Of a stretch of DNA of 64,000 bases, positions 17,365 through 25,451 are shown in pieces. The notes beneath the pieces are model-generated. The model did not search any database. It saw nothing but the letters and a program-made list of their open reading frames with translations, and was not told the DNA's origin. How positions within the stretch are numbered: the stretch's first letter is position 1; every line of letters starts with the position of its first letter. The stretch covers positions 35,909 to 99,908 of the forward strand of contig DASUWU010000074.1 of assembly GCA_036378315.1 (NCBI GenBank), in the 5' to 3' direction. Position numbers and translations under genes: made by a program. The DNA is from CALAED01 sp036378315. GTDB lineage: Bacteria; Actinomycetota; Actinomycetes; Streptosporangiales; Streptosporangiaceae.

Positions 17365-18000
17365 CTAGGTGCTGACGCCGGCCAAGGCGAAGAACTCCTG
17401 CCGCGAGCGCGCATCGTCGCGGAGCAGTCCCTGCAGCGCCGACGTCACCGTCCTGGACCCGCCGGCTCGCACGCCGCGCAGCGACATGCACAGGTGCTCG
17501 GCCTCGATCACGACACCGACACCCCGCGGGGCGAGATGCAGCTGCAGCCAGTCGGCCACCTGTTTCGTCAGCCGTTCCTGCACCTGCAGATCCCGGGCGA
17601 ACAGCTCGACGACGCGGGCCGCCTTCGACAGCCCGAGGATGCGCTCACCAGGGAGGTAGCCGACGTGCGCCACCCCATGGAACGGCAACAGGTGATGCTC
17701 GCACAGCGACTGCACCGGAATACCCCGGGCGACGACCAACTCGTCGTAGCCCTCCTCGTTGGGAAAGGTCGTCAGGTTGAACTCGCGCGGCGCGAGCAAC
17801 TCGGCATAGGCGTGCGCGACCCGCCTCGGCGTGTCGGCCAGATGCTCGCCGGCCGGATCCCGCCCGAGGGCGGTCAGCAGGTCGGCCACCGCGCGCTCCG
17901 CCGCCTCCAGATCGACGCTGCCGCGCTCCCTGACCACCCGCAGGTGCCGCTGGGAATCGGGGGAGTGCGCCGCGGGCCACTGCGTCGCCGGGCCGGTCAT
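17365..18000 (-). CDS. folE: GTP cyclohydrolase I
   Basis: A 211-residue type I GTP cyclohydrolase that opens GTP to 7,8-dihydroneopterin triphosphate, the first step to folate or tetrahydrobiopterin. The zinc Cys-His pair is in QSLCEHHLLPFHGVAHVGY, the third ligand in AEHLCMSLRGV, and SKAARVVELFARDLQVQERLT is the classical substrate region. It overlaps the DoxX gene by 4 bases (ATGA), showing translational coupling. Clustering with DoxX and a ferredoxin reductase, and not with folP/folB/folK, suggests an extra, conditionally expressed copy rather than the housekeeping one (inference). Confidence 0.95.
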   Translation of the reverse strand: MTGPATQWPAAHSPDSQRHLRVVRERGSVDLEAAERAVADLLTALGRDPAGEHLADTPRRVAHAYAELLAPREFNLTTFPNEEGYDELVVARGIPVQSLCEHHLLPFHGVAHVGYLPGERILGLSKAARVVELFARDLQVQERLTKQVADWLQLHLAPRGVGVVIEAEHLCMSLRGVRAGGSRTVTSALQGLLRDDARSRQEFFALAGVST

Positions 18001-18440
18001 GCCGCCCGCCGCCCGCGGTGGGCGGGCGCGTACCGCACCGCCAAACGGGCGAGCGCCACGGCGGCGGCCAACAGACCGAAGTCACGCAGCGCCACGTCGT
18101 AGAAGCCGGGGACCGTCAGCAGGTTGACGACGATCCCGGCCAGCCAGGCGGCGACGAGCGGACCGCCGAACCGCGGCGCCGCGGCCACCACGACACCAGC
18201 CGCGATCTCCACCACACCAACGGCGTACATCGCCTGCTGCGCCGTGCCCGGCACGATCCCGTCGATCCACGGGGCGAGGTACTGCGGCCAATCGACCAGA
18301 ACATTGGCGAACTTGTCCAGCCCGAACAGCACGGGCGCCACGGTGAACACGCTCCGTAGAACGACAAATGCCTGGTAAGCGGGGTCGGACCACGACACCC
18401 GTCCGGCCGGCTCGGCGGGGGACACCTCGACATCCACCAC
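17997..18440 (-). CDS. DoxX-family membrane protein
   Basis: A 147-residue integral membrane protein with four hydrophobic segments (about 26-50, 65-88, 92-113 and 118-137). The pattern FVVLRSVFTVAPVLFGLDKFANVLVDW matches the DoxX/DoxD quinol-oxidase-associated family. The GTG follows GGAGGAG. It is first in the operon with folE and the flavoprotein, driven by the promoter at 18471-18499 and divergent from the Cys-rich regulator, which probably controls it. Confidence 0.85.
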   Translation of the reverse strand: MVDVEVSPAEPAGRVSWSDPAYQAFVVLRSVFTVAPVLFGLDKFANVLVDWPQYLAPWIDGIVPGTAQQAMYAVGVVEIAAGVVVAAAPRFGGPLVAAWLAGIVVNLLTVPGFYDVALRDFGLLAAAVALARLAVRYAPAHRGRRAA

Positions 18441-18470
18441 GACTCCTCCTTCTATCGATGACTTGAGTTA

Positions 18471-18499
18471 ACATTAGAAGGTGGCCCGGATTTAGTCAA
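18471..18499 (-). promoter_or_regulatory. Promoter of the doxX-folE-flavoprotein operon
   Basis: On the minus strand TTGACT (18494-18499) and TAATGT (18471-18476) are exactly 17 bases apart. AGTTAAC...GAAGGTG and AGTCAAC...GAAGGTG occur as imperfect direct repeats across the region, and the second one also forms the ribosome site of the divergent regulator. A regulator bound here would control both directions. Confidence 0.7.
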
Positions 18500-18516
18500 C
18501 GAAGGTGATTTTTAGA

Positions 18517-19236
18517 ATGGGTGAGGTCGACGGGACGTGGCTGGCGGACGTCTCCGCCGTCGCGGCGCTGCACGAACCGACCCGGCGCCGCCTGTATGAG
18601 TTCGTGGTGCGCAGGCCCGAGCCGGTGAGCCGGGACCAGGCCGCCGACGCGGTGGGGGCGCCACGCCCCACGGTCGCCTTCCACCTGGACAAGCTGGTCG
18701 CCGAAGGACTGCTCGAAGTCGTCTACGAAAGGCGCAGCGGCCGCACCGGCCCCGGCGCCGGCCGGCCGGCCAAGCTGTACCGGCGCGCATCCCAACAGAT
18801 CACGGTGTCGCTGCCTGACCGGCGCTACGAGCTCGCCGCCCGGCTGCTCGCCGACGCCGTCCACGAGGCGCAAAGCTCCGGAGAGTCACCGCGCGCCGTA
18901 CTCGACCGGCGTGCCCGCGAACTGGGCCGCCGGCTCGGTCGGGAACTGGACCGGCAAGCCCACGCGGACCTCATGGGGGCGCTGGAAACCCTCGGGTTCG
19001 AGCCACGCACCAGGGGGGACACGATCGTCCTCGCCAACTGTCCCTTCCACAACCTGGCGCGCCGGCACACGGAACTGGTGTGCGGAATGAACCTGTGCCT
19101 CCTCGGCGGGCTGCTCGACGGACTCACCGAACATGACGTCACCGCACGCCTCGAACCAGCCCCGGAACACTGCTGCGTCCGTTTCCACCCGGCCCAGGAC
19201 GCCCCGCCCGACCAGGGCCCACCCCATGGTCGATAA
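18517..19236 (+). CDS. ArsR/COG2345-family regulator with C-terminal cysteine cluster
   Basis: A 239-residue transcription factor. A winged helix (about 10-95; HEPTRRRLYEFVVRRPEPVSRDQAADAVGAPRPTVAFHLDKLVAEGLL) is followed by an effector domain with NCPFHNLARRHTELVCGMNLC and EHCCVRF. This spacing of cysteines is the SufR/COG2345 pattern, where an Fe-S cluster or metal is bound. ATG 18517 follows GAAGGTG; an upstream GTG at 18505 is less likely. It is divergent from the DoxX operon. Cluster binding is inferred from family resemblance only. Confidence 0.87.
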   Translation: MGEVDGTWLADVSAVAALHEPTRRRLYEFVVRRPEPVSRDQAADAVGAPRPTVAFHLDKLVAEGLLEVVYERRSGRTGPGAGRPAKLYRRASQQITVSLPDRRYELAARLLADAVHEAQSSGESPRAVLDRRARELGRRLGRELDRQAHADLMGALETLGFEPRTRGDTIVLANCPFHNLARRHTELVCGMNLCLLGGLLDGLTEHDVTARLEPAPEHCCVRFHPAQDAPPDQGPPHGR

Positions 19237-19246
19237 TGCACATTAT
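19233..19246. repeat. AT-rich palindrome at the convergent gene junction
   Basis: ATAATG and CATTAT flank a two-base centre and overlap the stop codon of the regulator; the coiled-coil gene ends two bases later. It marks the left edge of the recombinase module and may act as a short bidirectional terminator or a junction. Confidence 0.4.
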
Positions 19247-19247
19247 G

Positions 19248-20438
19248 TTAAGTAGAGACCTTGTCCCCGTCTCCTGGTTCCGCCGCGAGCACCTGGCTGT
19301 CCGCGTCGATGGCCGAGGCTTGGAGCTTGGCGGTGGCGAGAGCGGCGCGGTCCCGTTGGGCGTCGGCTTCGGCCCGGTAGCGGTCACGTTCGGACTCCGC
19401 ATGCCGGACAAGGCGCTGGAGCGCACTGTTCTCCGCGGCGGCCATCGCCGCTTCCTGGCGGGCCCGGGCGGCCTCCTGGTCGGCGGCGTCGGCGCGTTCC
19501 CGCTGCCGCTCGACCTCGCGATGGAGGGCGTCGCGGTCATGGGTGACCTGTTGGAGCAGGGCGCGCAGGGTGTGCGCCTCGGTTTCGGCTTGGGTCCTGG
19601 CGTCCCGCTCCCGGTCGGCCGCCGCTGACGCCGCCGCGTGCGCGGCCTGGAGCTCGGTGACGGTCTGGCGGTGCTGTTCGACCTGCGCGTCGGCGGCGGC
19701 GAGGTCGGCACTCAGTCCGGTGATCTTGGTTTGTGCCTCGCTCAGCGCTTCGGCGGAGGCGGCCACCTGAGCCTCCGCGGAGTCGCGGGCGTGTCGCTCG
19801 GTGTGCAGGGCGCTGGCGGTCTCGGTCAGCCGCGCCTGAAGGGCCCGTTCCGCCGCGATGGCGGCCGCGGTGCGCTGTTCGGCGGCGACGGCGCGTTCGT
19901 CTGCCGCCTTCTCGCGGGCCTGCGCTTCCCTCGCGGCGCCGGCGGCCGCGGCGGCCTTGTGTTCGGCGGCGCGGGCGCGGGCCCTGGCCTCGGCGGTGTC
20001 GTGGCGGGCGACGGCGGCCGCCTTCTCCGCGCGTTCGGCCTGCTGTTCGGCGGTGACGGCGCGTTGGAGCGCGCCGTCGTTGATCGCGGCGAGTTGGCCG
20101 GTGAGTGCTTCGAGGAGCGGGCTGAGGCTGGTGGCGAGCCGCTCGGCGTGCGCGACGCCGGCGTCGGTGGTGGTCGCGGCGGCTTTGCGGCGCAGGTAGG
20201 CGGCGCGGTCGCGGTGGCGGGGTGAGCAGTATTGCGGGGGCTGGCCGCCCTTGCGTTTGCCGTCGTGGTCGGTGGCGGGTTCGGGAAGCGGGTTGGGGCA
20301 GTCCTCGAAGGCGTTGAGGCCGCACTGTCCTGGGGCGAACGCGCGTTCGCCGGGCAGCGGCGCCACCGGTTCCTGTGCTGGCTCGGGTGCTGGTGCCGGG
20401 TCGGCGGCGATGGCGGCCGGCTCGTCTGTGGGGCCCAT
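19248..20438 (-). CDS. Zinc-finger-like coiled-coil protein divergent from a recombinase
   Basis: A 396-residue protein. An N-terminal Cys/His motif, CGLNAFEDCPNP then QYCSPRHRDRAAYLRRK (C-x7-C...C-x3-H, about residues 39-80), resembles small zinc-binding caps of actinomycete plasmid or phage proteins. From about 85 to 375 it is almost pure Ala/Glu/Arg coiled coil, comparable in form to KfrA-like or SMC-like proteins. Function is not known; DNA-binding architecture is a reasonable guess. The ATG lies 7 bases after TACTCT, a leaderless start. It is divergent from the tyrosine recombinase and shares a 127-base intergenic region with it. Confidence 0.75.
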   Translation of the reverse strand: MGPTDEPAAIAADPAPAPEPAQEPVAPLPGERAFAPGQCGLNAFEDCPNPLPEPATDHDGKRKGGQPPQYCSPRHRDRAAYLRRKAAATTTDAGVAHAERLATSLSPLLEALTGQLAAINDGALQRAVTAEQQAERAEKAAAVARHDTAEARARARAAEHKAAAAAGAAREAQAREKAADERAVAAEQRTAAAIAAERALQARLTETASALHTERHARDSAEAQVAASAEALSEAQTKITGLSADLAAADAQVEQHRQTVTELQAAHAAASAAADRERDARTQAETEAHTLRALLQQVTHDRDALHREVERQRERADAADQEAARARQEAAMAAAENSALQRLVRHAESERDRYRAEADAQRDRAALATAKLQASAIDADSQVLAAEPGDGDKVST

Positions 20439-20514
20439 GCGGGCAAGAGTAGTGAAGATGCTCGGTAAGCCGTACGGGTTAAGGGTTTCTCGTATGACTT
20501 ACGCGGTTGTAGTT

Positions 20515-20542
20515 ATAGACGTTAACGACGGTTATCGTCTAT
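20515..20542. promoter_or_regulatory. 28-base imperfect palindrome upstream of the recombinase gene
   Basis: ATAGACGTTAAC at the left is mirrored by GTTATCGTCTAT at the right; 11 of 14 positions in each arm agree. It overlaps the predicted -35 region of the recombinase promoter (-10 TACCTT at 20553-20558). It could be an operator for the neighbouring protein or a recombinase binding site. Confidence 0.55.
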
Positions 20543-20565
20543 GTACCGGCGCTACCTTCTGTGGC

Positions 20566-21609
20566 ATGACCGTTGCCCCGCAACCCTCCGTGCAGCCCTC
20601 TGTCCGTCCCCCGTCCCCGGCGGTCGTCGCGTCGCCGGGACGGTATCTGCTGACCGGGGAGCCTCCCGCGCGGACGGCCGCGGACCTGGCGCGGCTGCTG
20701 CGGGCGATCGGCCTGGACGAGTCCGTGTTGAACGCGACGGCGGTGTGGCTGGCCCGCTACGAGGGCCGTAGCGCCGCGACGGTCCGCGGCTACGTGCGCG
20801 ACTGCGGGTGGTGGGCCGCCTGGTGCGCGCACCACGGGATCGACCCCACCGCCGCGACCGCGCTGGCCGCCGACGCCTACGCCGCCGCGCTCGGCACCAG
20901 CGGCCTGTCCAGGGCCTCCCAGGCGCGCCGGCTCGCGGCCGCCTCCTCGTGGATCGCGAGCCTCATCCGGGTCGAGGCCGCCGACCGCAACCCGTTCGCC
21001 GGACAGGACCGGCCGTCGGTCGACGCCGCCGGGCGCGGCGCCCGCGGCCTCACCCTGCGCCAGGTCGAGGATCTGCTCGCCGCCGCGGATCGGTACGGGC
21101 ATCCGCGCACCCGCACCAGGACCCGCCTGCTCATCACGCTGGCCGTGGTGACCCTCGCCCGTTCGGCGACCCTGCGGGCGATCCGGGTGGACGACCTCGG
21201 TCACGACTCAGGCCACGACACGCTCGACCTCACCGTCAAAGGAGGCCGCAGGCTGCGGGTGCCGCTCCCCCCGTTCGCGCTGGCGGCGGTCGACGCGCAT
21301 CTGGCGGTGCGCGGCCGGCATCCGGGCCCGCTCCTGGAGACCTCGGCGGGCAAGGCCATGGCGCCGTCGCAGGTGTTCACCACCGTCGCCGGGGTCGCCG
21401 AACTCGCGGGTCTGTCGAAAATCACACCGCACAGCCTCCGGGCGACCGGGATCACGCTCCTGCTGGATGCCGGGGTGTCGATCGAGTTGATCGCCGAGCT
21501 CGCCGGGCATGCCGATGTGCGGACCACCAAGGTCTACGACCGCAGGTCGGGCCGCCGCCTGTCCCGCTCCCCCGCCCACAAGCTCGCCACGATGCTCGAC
21601 CACACATGA
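20566..21609 (+). CDS. Tyrosine recombinase / integrase
   Basis: A 347-residue site-specific recombinase of the phage-integrase family. The core-binding SAM-like domain spans about 55-145 and the catalytic domain 160-340. Visible catalytic residues are the first Arg in TLARSATLRAIRVDDL, Lys in VKGGRRLRVPL, H289-S-L-R292, the His in ELAGHADVRTTKVYDR, and the nucleophile Y324. It cuts and rejoins DNA through a 3'-phosphotyrosyl link. ATG 20566 lies 7 bases after TACCTT. It is intact. The flanks carry no obvious tRNA or attachment repeat, so its target is not known. Confidence 0.93.
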   Translation: MTVAPQPSVQPSVRPPSPAVVASPGRYLLTGEPPARTAADLARLLRAIGLDESVLNATAVWLARYEGRSAATVRGYVRDCGWWAAWCAHHGIDPTAATALAADAYAAALGTSGLSRASQARRLAAASSWIASLIRVEAADRNPFAGQDRPSVDAAGRGARGLTLRQVEDLLAAADRYGHPRTRTRTRLLITLAVVTLARSATLRAIRVDDLGHDSGHDTLDLTVKGGRRLRVPLPPFALAAVDAHLAVRGRHPGPLLETSAGKAMAPSQVFTTVAGVAELAGLSKITPHSLRATGITLLLDAGVSIELIAELAGHADVRTTKVYDRRSGRRLSRSPAHKLATMLDHT

Positions 21610-21650
21610 CACCGCCCAGGACCGCTGATCACGAGGCCGGCCGGCGCCGG

Positions 21651-22451
21651 TCAGCGATCCGCTGAGGCCGGGGCGGCGCCGGGGTTGGGCCAGGGGTTGC
21701 GAGCGCAGCCGTCGAGGGACTTGGTCTGCTGCATCATGACGGGCGCGGGCCAGCCAGGACCGGGGCAGGGCTCGTGGCCGTGCCCGAGGGCGTGCCCGAC
21801 CTCGTGGCTGATGAGGTATTCGCGGTAGGAGGCGAGGTCATCGCCGTAGCTGGCGGCGCCGGTGCCCCACCGCATCGCGTTGATGATCGCGCGGGGGCTG
21901 TGCCAGCACGACAGCTGTCCCCCGGTGTTCAGCGGCAGGCACCGCGTCGCCGACAGCGCCGGGCTGGACAGGGACACCACGAACCGGACCGGGCCATGGT
22001 CGGTGCGCGCGAACCGCATGCGTCCGCCGGCGCCCCAGCCGCGCGGATCGTTGAGGATGCGGTGGACGGCGGCGGCGAAGTCCACGCCGCGGAACGGCAG
22101 GCCCCGCTCGACCTCCACCATGTAGCCGACCAGCTCGCCGCGCCCGCCGCGCGGCGGGCGGGCCGCGCCGGGGACGATCGCGTAGCTGCCGCCGGCGGCG
22201 TACGGCACCCGCACCCGCGGCGGCTGGGCGCGCCCGCCGACGGCGAAGGCGTGGCGGAGCGTCCGCCCGGTGACCGGCGCGGCGGACCGGCGGTCCGTGG
22301 CCGGCCTTTGGACGCGGTCGTGGCCGTGGCCGAGTGCGACGCCGGCCGCGGCGCACGCGAGCAGGACCACGAAGGCTCCGCCGGCCAGCGCGGCGCGCCG
22401 GCGCGGGCCGCGCGGCGTCTTCTCCCCCGGCCTGGAGCGGTCGTCCCCCAT
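21651..22451 (-). CDS. DUF3152 secreted or membrane-anchored zinc metalloprotease-like protein
   Basis: A 266-residue protein with an N-terminal membrane segment (about 22-40) and a DUF3152 catalytic-type domain. The zinc motif HEVGHALGHGHE is clear, followed by PAPVMMQQTKSLDGCARNPWPNP, the conserved family ending with a met-turn-like VMMQQ. Role outside the cell is unknown. ATG 22451 follows GAGGGGG; the longer frame from 22490 is not needed. It is convergent with the recombinase gene (41-base gap). Confidence 0.9.
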   Translation of the reverse strand: MGDDRSRPGEKTPRGPRRRAALAGGAFVVLLACAAAGVALGHGHDRVQRPATDRRSAAPVTGRTLRHAFAVGGRAQPPRVRVPYAAGGSYAIVPGAARPPRGGRGELVGYMVEVERGLPFRGVDFAAAVHRILNDPRGWGAGGRMRFARTDHGPVRFVVSLSSPALSATRCLPLNTGGQLSCWHSPRAIINAMRWGTGAASYGDDLASYREYLISHEVGHALGHGHEPCPGPGWPAPVMMQQTKSLDGCARNPWPNPGAAPASADR

Positions 22452-22777
22452 CGGTCCCCCTCGGGTCCTCCCGGTCCCGTCGAAGGCCATGATCGCTCAG
22501 GTTGCCGCGGTGGGCGCGGTCGCCACACCCACCGGGTCCCCTGTCCCCCGATCTTGATCGGGTCTTGGCCGGGCGGCGGGACGTACCTGACCGGCCGGCA
22601 TCGGCACTGGCCCCGGCGTCGGGGAATCCGCGGGCGGCGGTCCGCCGTAACTTCAGAGGGGTGCTGAATGCCCGCCGCGTTGCCGCGCGTCGCCCGGGCG
22701 GCGCCTCGCCGTACGGCGGGTCGCCCCTCCTCCGCCGGGTGAGGCGGTGCCTGATCCACCCGCTCGCGCCAGACGGG
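22452..22777. other. Intergenic region with an inverted-repeat element
   Basis: These 326 bases carry no convincing gene. Their right part is a 134-base inverted-repeat element (22658-22791) that extends into the end of the DUF885 gene; the rest is the upstream region of the DUF3152 gene. Confidence 0.6.
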
Positions 22778-22791
22778 TCATTCAGCACCCC
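22658..22791. repeat. 134-base element bounded by 13-base perfect inverted repeats
   Basis: GGGGTGCTGAATG (22658-22670) and its exact complement CATTCAGCACCCC (22779-22791) frame 108 bases that contain smaller palindromes such as GCCGTACGGC. The pairing continues inward with a one-base bulge (CCCG). The right arm includes the DUF885 stop codon. It could be a MITE-like insertion, a structured RNA or an unusual terminator. Confidence 0.55.
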
Positions 22792-24478
22792 CCGCGCCCA
22801 CGGCGAGGAGCCGGGCGAGCTCGTCGCGGAAGGCGTCCAGGCCCATCGTGCCGAGGTCGAGCGCCGCGGCGTGGAACGCCCTCAGGTCGAACGCGGCGCC
22901 GAGCCGGCGGCGGGCGTCGGCGCGGGCGGTCAGCCACACCCGCTCCCCCACCTTGTAGGCGGCCGCCTGCCCGGGCCGGCCCAGGTAGCGGTCGATCTCG
23001 AACCGGACGGTGAAGTCGTCGAGGCCGGAACGGGCGCGCAGGAATTCCCGGCCGAGGTCGGGGGTCCACCGTTCGCCGTCGTGGAAGCCGCTCCCCCGCG
23101 GGATCTCCAGCTCGAGGTGCATGCCGATGTCGAGGACGACGCGGGCGGCGCGGAACCTGTGCTGGGTGAGCATGCCCAGGCGGTCGGCGGGGTCGGCGTA
23201 GTAGCCGAGCTCGCCCATCAGCCGTTCTGCGTACAGGCCCCAGCCTTCTACGTGCCCGGAGAACGACCATTCCGTGGCGGCGCGCTGGAACCGGTTGAAC
23301 AGGTCCGCGCGGCACATGACGGTCCCCTGCTGCAGGTGGTGGCCGGGCGCGCCTTCGTGGTACATCGTGGACGGCACGGTCCAGGTGGGCAGCTCGTCTC
23401 CGGGCAGGGTCCACCACACCTGCCCGGGCCGGGTGAAGTCCTCGGCGGGCGGGAGGTAGGAGACACCGCCGATCGTGGTCGGGGTGATGCGGCATTCGAT
23501 GCGCCGCAGCGGCTCGGGGATGTCGAAGTGCACGCCGTCCAGCTCGGCGATGGCCCGGTCGGCGAGCTGCTGGAGGTAGTCGCGGACCTCGTCGGCGCCG
23601 ACGAGGCGCCGGCCGGGGTCGTTGTCGAGCGCCTCGGTGACCTCGGCGACGGTCGCGCCTTGCGTGATCTCGCCGGCCACCGCGCTCATCTCGGCCTCGA
23701 TCGCGGCGAGTTCGGTCCAGCCCCAGGCGTAGGTGTCGTCCAGGTCGAGCGCGGTTCCCAGGTAGTACTGGACCCCGAGCTGGTAGCGGTCGCGGCCGAG
23801 CGCGTCGCGGCGCGGCGCGTGGGCGGCCAGTTCGTCGCGGAGGAAGTCCGTGAAGTCCGTGAGCGCCCGGGCGCCGGCGGCGACGGCCTCGCCGAGCGGT
23901 TCGCGCAGCGGCCCGTCGCCGTGCGCGGCGGCCAGCCGGGGCAGGTAGCCGGCGGTGCGCTCGCACTGGACGGCGGTGCTCAGCACCTGGCGCAGCGCGG
24001 CGACCCGGCCGAGTTGCCGGTCGCGGGTGAGGGTGGCGCGCAGGCCGGCGAGCGAGTCGGGTAGCGCCCGCAGTCGGGACAGCAGGTCGGGCCAGGGGGT
24101 GGCCGGGCCGCGGTCGAGCAGCTCGATCGAGCGGCGCAGGGCGGGGATCGAGCTGTCGATGGCGGCGAGGCCGGACGTGGTGACGCCGGCCTCGTGGCAG
24201 GCGATCTCGCGTTCGAGGTGCTCGCGCAGCAGCCGGGCGGCGAGCCGCGCCCGGGCGGCGCCGTCGCCGGCGGGGCCGCGGTCGCCGGCCGGGTCGGGCA
24301 GCGCGGCCAGGTCCGCCAGGGTGCGGCGGTTCAGCGCGTCGCGGGCGTCGAACCCTTCGGGGCTGTAGTCGGTGAGGGCGCCGTCGTGCCCGGTGATGCC
24401 CATGAGCGAGGAGGCACAGGGGTCGAGCTCGGCGAAAACCTCGACGTACCGGTCGGACAGTTCGTCCACGTTCGTCAT
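22778..24478 (-). CDS. DUF885-family metallo-hydrolase
   Basis: A 566-residue cytoplasmic protein of the DUF885 family, thought to be zinc peptidases or carboxypeptidase-like enzymes. The metal motif is in STMYHEGAPGHHLQQG (HExxGHH-type), with EWSFSGHVEGWGLYAERLM downstream as the conserved second block. ATG 24478 lies 7 bases after TAGGGT on the minus strand. The stop codon falls inside the inverted-repeat element at 22658-22791, which may therefore have supplied the gene's end. Confidence 0.88.
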   Translation of the reverse strand: MTNVDELSDRYVEVFAELDPCASSLMGITGHDGALTDYSPEGFDARDALNRRTLADLAALPDPAGDRGPAGDGAARARLAARLLREHLEREIACHEAGVTTSGLAAIDSSIPALRRSIELLDRGPATPWPDLLSRLRALPDSLAGLRATLTRDRQLGRVAALRQVLSTAVQCERTAGYLPRLAAAHGDGPLREPLGEAVAAGARALTDFTDFLRDELAAHAPRRDALGRDRYQLGVQYYLGTALDLDDTYAWGWTELAAIEAEMSAVAGEITQGATVAEVTEALDNDPGRRLVGADEVRDYLQQLADRAIAELDGVHFDIPEPLRRIECRITPTTIGGVSYLPPAEDFTRPGQVWWTLPGDELPTWTVPSTMYHEGAPGHHLQQGTVMCRADLFNRFQRAATEWSFSGHVEGWGLYAERLMGELGYYADPADRLGMLTQHRFRAARVVLDIGMHLELEIPRGSGFHDGERWTPDLGREFLRARSGLDDFTVRFEIDRYLGRPGQAAAYKVGERVWLTARADARRRLGAAFDLRAFHAAALDLGTMGLDAFRDELARLLAVGAGGAE

Positions 24479-24563
24479 GCCCGCCACCCTACGGCCGCGG
24501 CCCACGGTCCTGGCCGCGGATCGGGGCGGTGTAGCCGCCGCGGATCGGGAAATGAGGCCCACC

Positions 24564-25400
24564 ATGAACACCATCCCCGATGTCGGGTTGAACAACGGCG
24601 TGGCGATGCCGCGGCTGGGGTTCGGCGTCTTCCAGGTGTCCGACGGCGAGGCCGAGCGGGCGGTCGCGATCGCGGTCGAGGACGGCTACCGCAGCGTGGA
24701 CACGGCCCGGATCTACCGGAACGAGGAGGGCACCGGCAGGGCGTTGAAGTCGTGCGGCGTCCCGCGCGAGGAGCTGTTCGTCACCACGAAGCTGTGGAAC
24801 GCCGACCAGGGGTACGACGAGGCGCTGCGGGCGTTCGACGCGAGCCTGGACCGGCTCGGTCTTGAGCAGCTCGACCTGTACCTGATCCACTGGCCGGTGC
24901 CGAGCCGGGACCGCTACCTCGACACGTGGCGGGCGTTCGAACGGCTCTATGCCGACGGCCGGGTGCGGGCGATCGGGGTGTCGAACTTCCTGCCCGAGCA
25001 TCTCACCCGGGTGATGGACGCTTTCGACGTCGTGCCGGCGGTCAACCAGATCGAGCTGCACCCCTATCTGCAGCAGGCCGAGCTGCGGGAGTTCCACGCG
25101 CGGCACGGCATCGCCACCGAGGCCTACAGCCCGCTGGGGCAGGGCAAGGGCCTGCTGGACGACCCCGTGTTCGGCCCTGTCGCCGCCAAGCACGGCAAGA
25201 CGGCCGCGCAGGTGGTGCTGCGCTGGCATCTGCAGCTGGGCAACGTCGTGATCCCGAAGTCGGTGACGCCGTCGCGCATCGCCGAGAACATCGATGTCTT
25301 CGACTTCGAGCTCGACACCGACGACCTCGCCGCGATCGCCGCCCTCGACTCGGGCACGCGGTACGGGCCCGACCCGGCCACGTTCGCCTGGATGGGCTGA
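24564..25400 (+). CDS. Aldo/keto reductase
   Basis: A 278-residue NADPH-dependent reductase with an (alpha/beta)8 barrel. Asp and Tyr of the tetrad are seen in YRSVDTARIYRNE, Lys in VTTKLWN and His in YLIHWPVP. The C-terminal IPKSVTPSRIAENIDVFDF matches the NADP-binding block of the AKR5 (2,5-diketo-gluconate reductase) group. Substrate unknown. ATG 24564 follows GAGG at 7 bases. It stands divergent from the DUF885 gene. Confidence 0.93.
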   Translation: MNTIPDVGLNNGVAMPRLGFGVFQVSDGEAERAVAIAVEDGYRSVDTARIYRNEEGTGRALKSCGVPREELFVTTKLWNADQGYDEALRAFDASLDRLGLEQLDLYLIHWPVPSRDRYLDTWRAFERLYADGRVRAIGVSNFLPEHLTRVMDAFDVVPAVNQIELHPYLQQAELREFHARHGIATEAYSPLGQGKGLLDDPVFGPVAAKHGKTAAQVVLRWHLQLGNVVIPKSVTPSRIAENIDVFDFELDTDDLAAIAALDSGTRYGPDPATFAWMG

Positions 25401-25451
25401 CAGGGCTCTCGCGGGCCCGGCCGGAGAGGTGGGCCGGGCCGGGGGTGGTGG

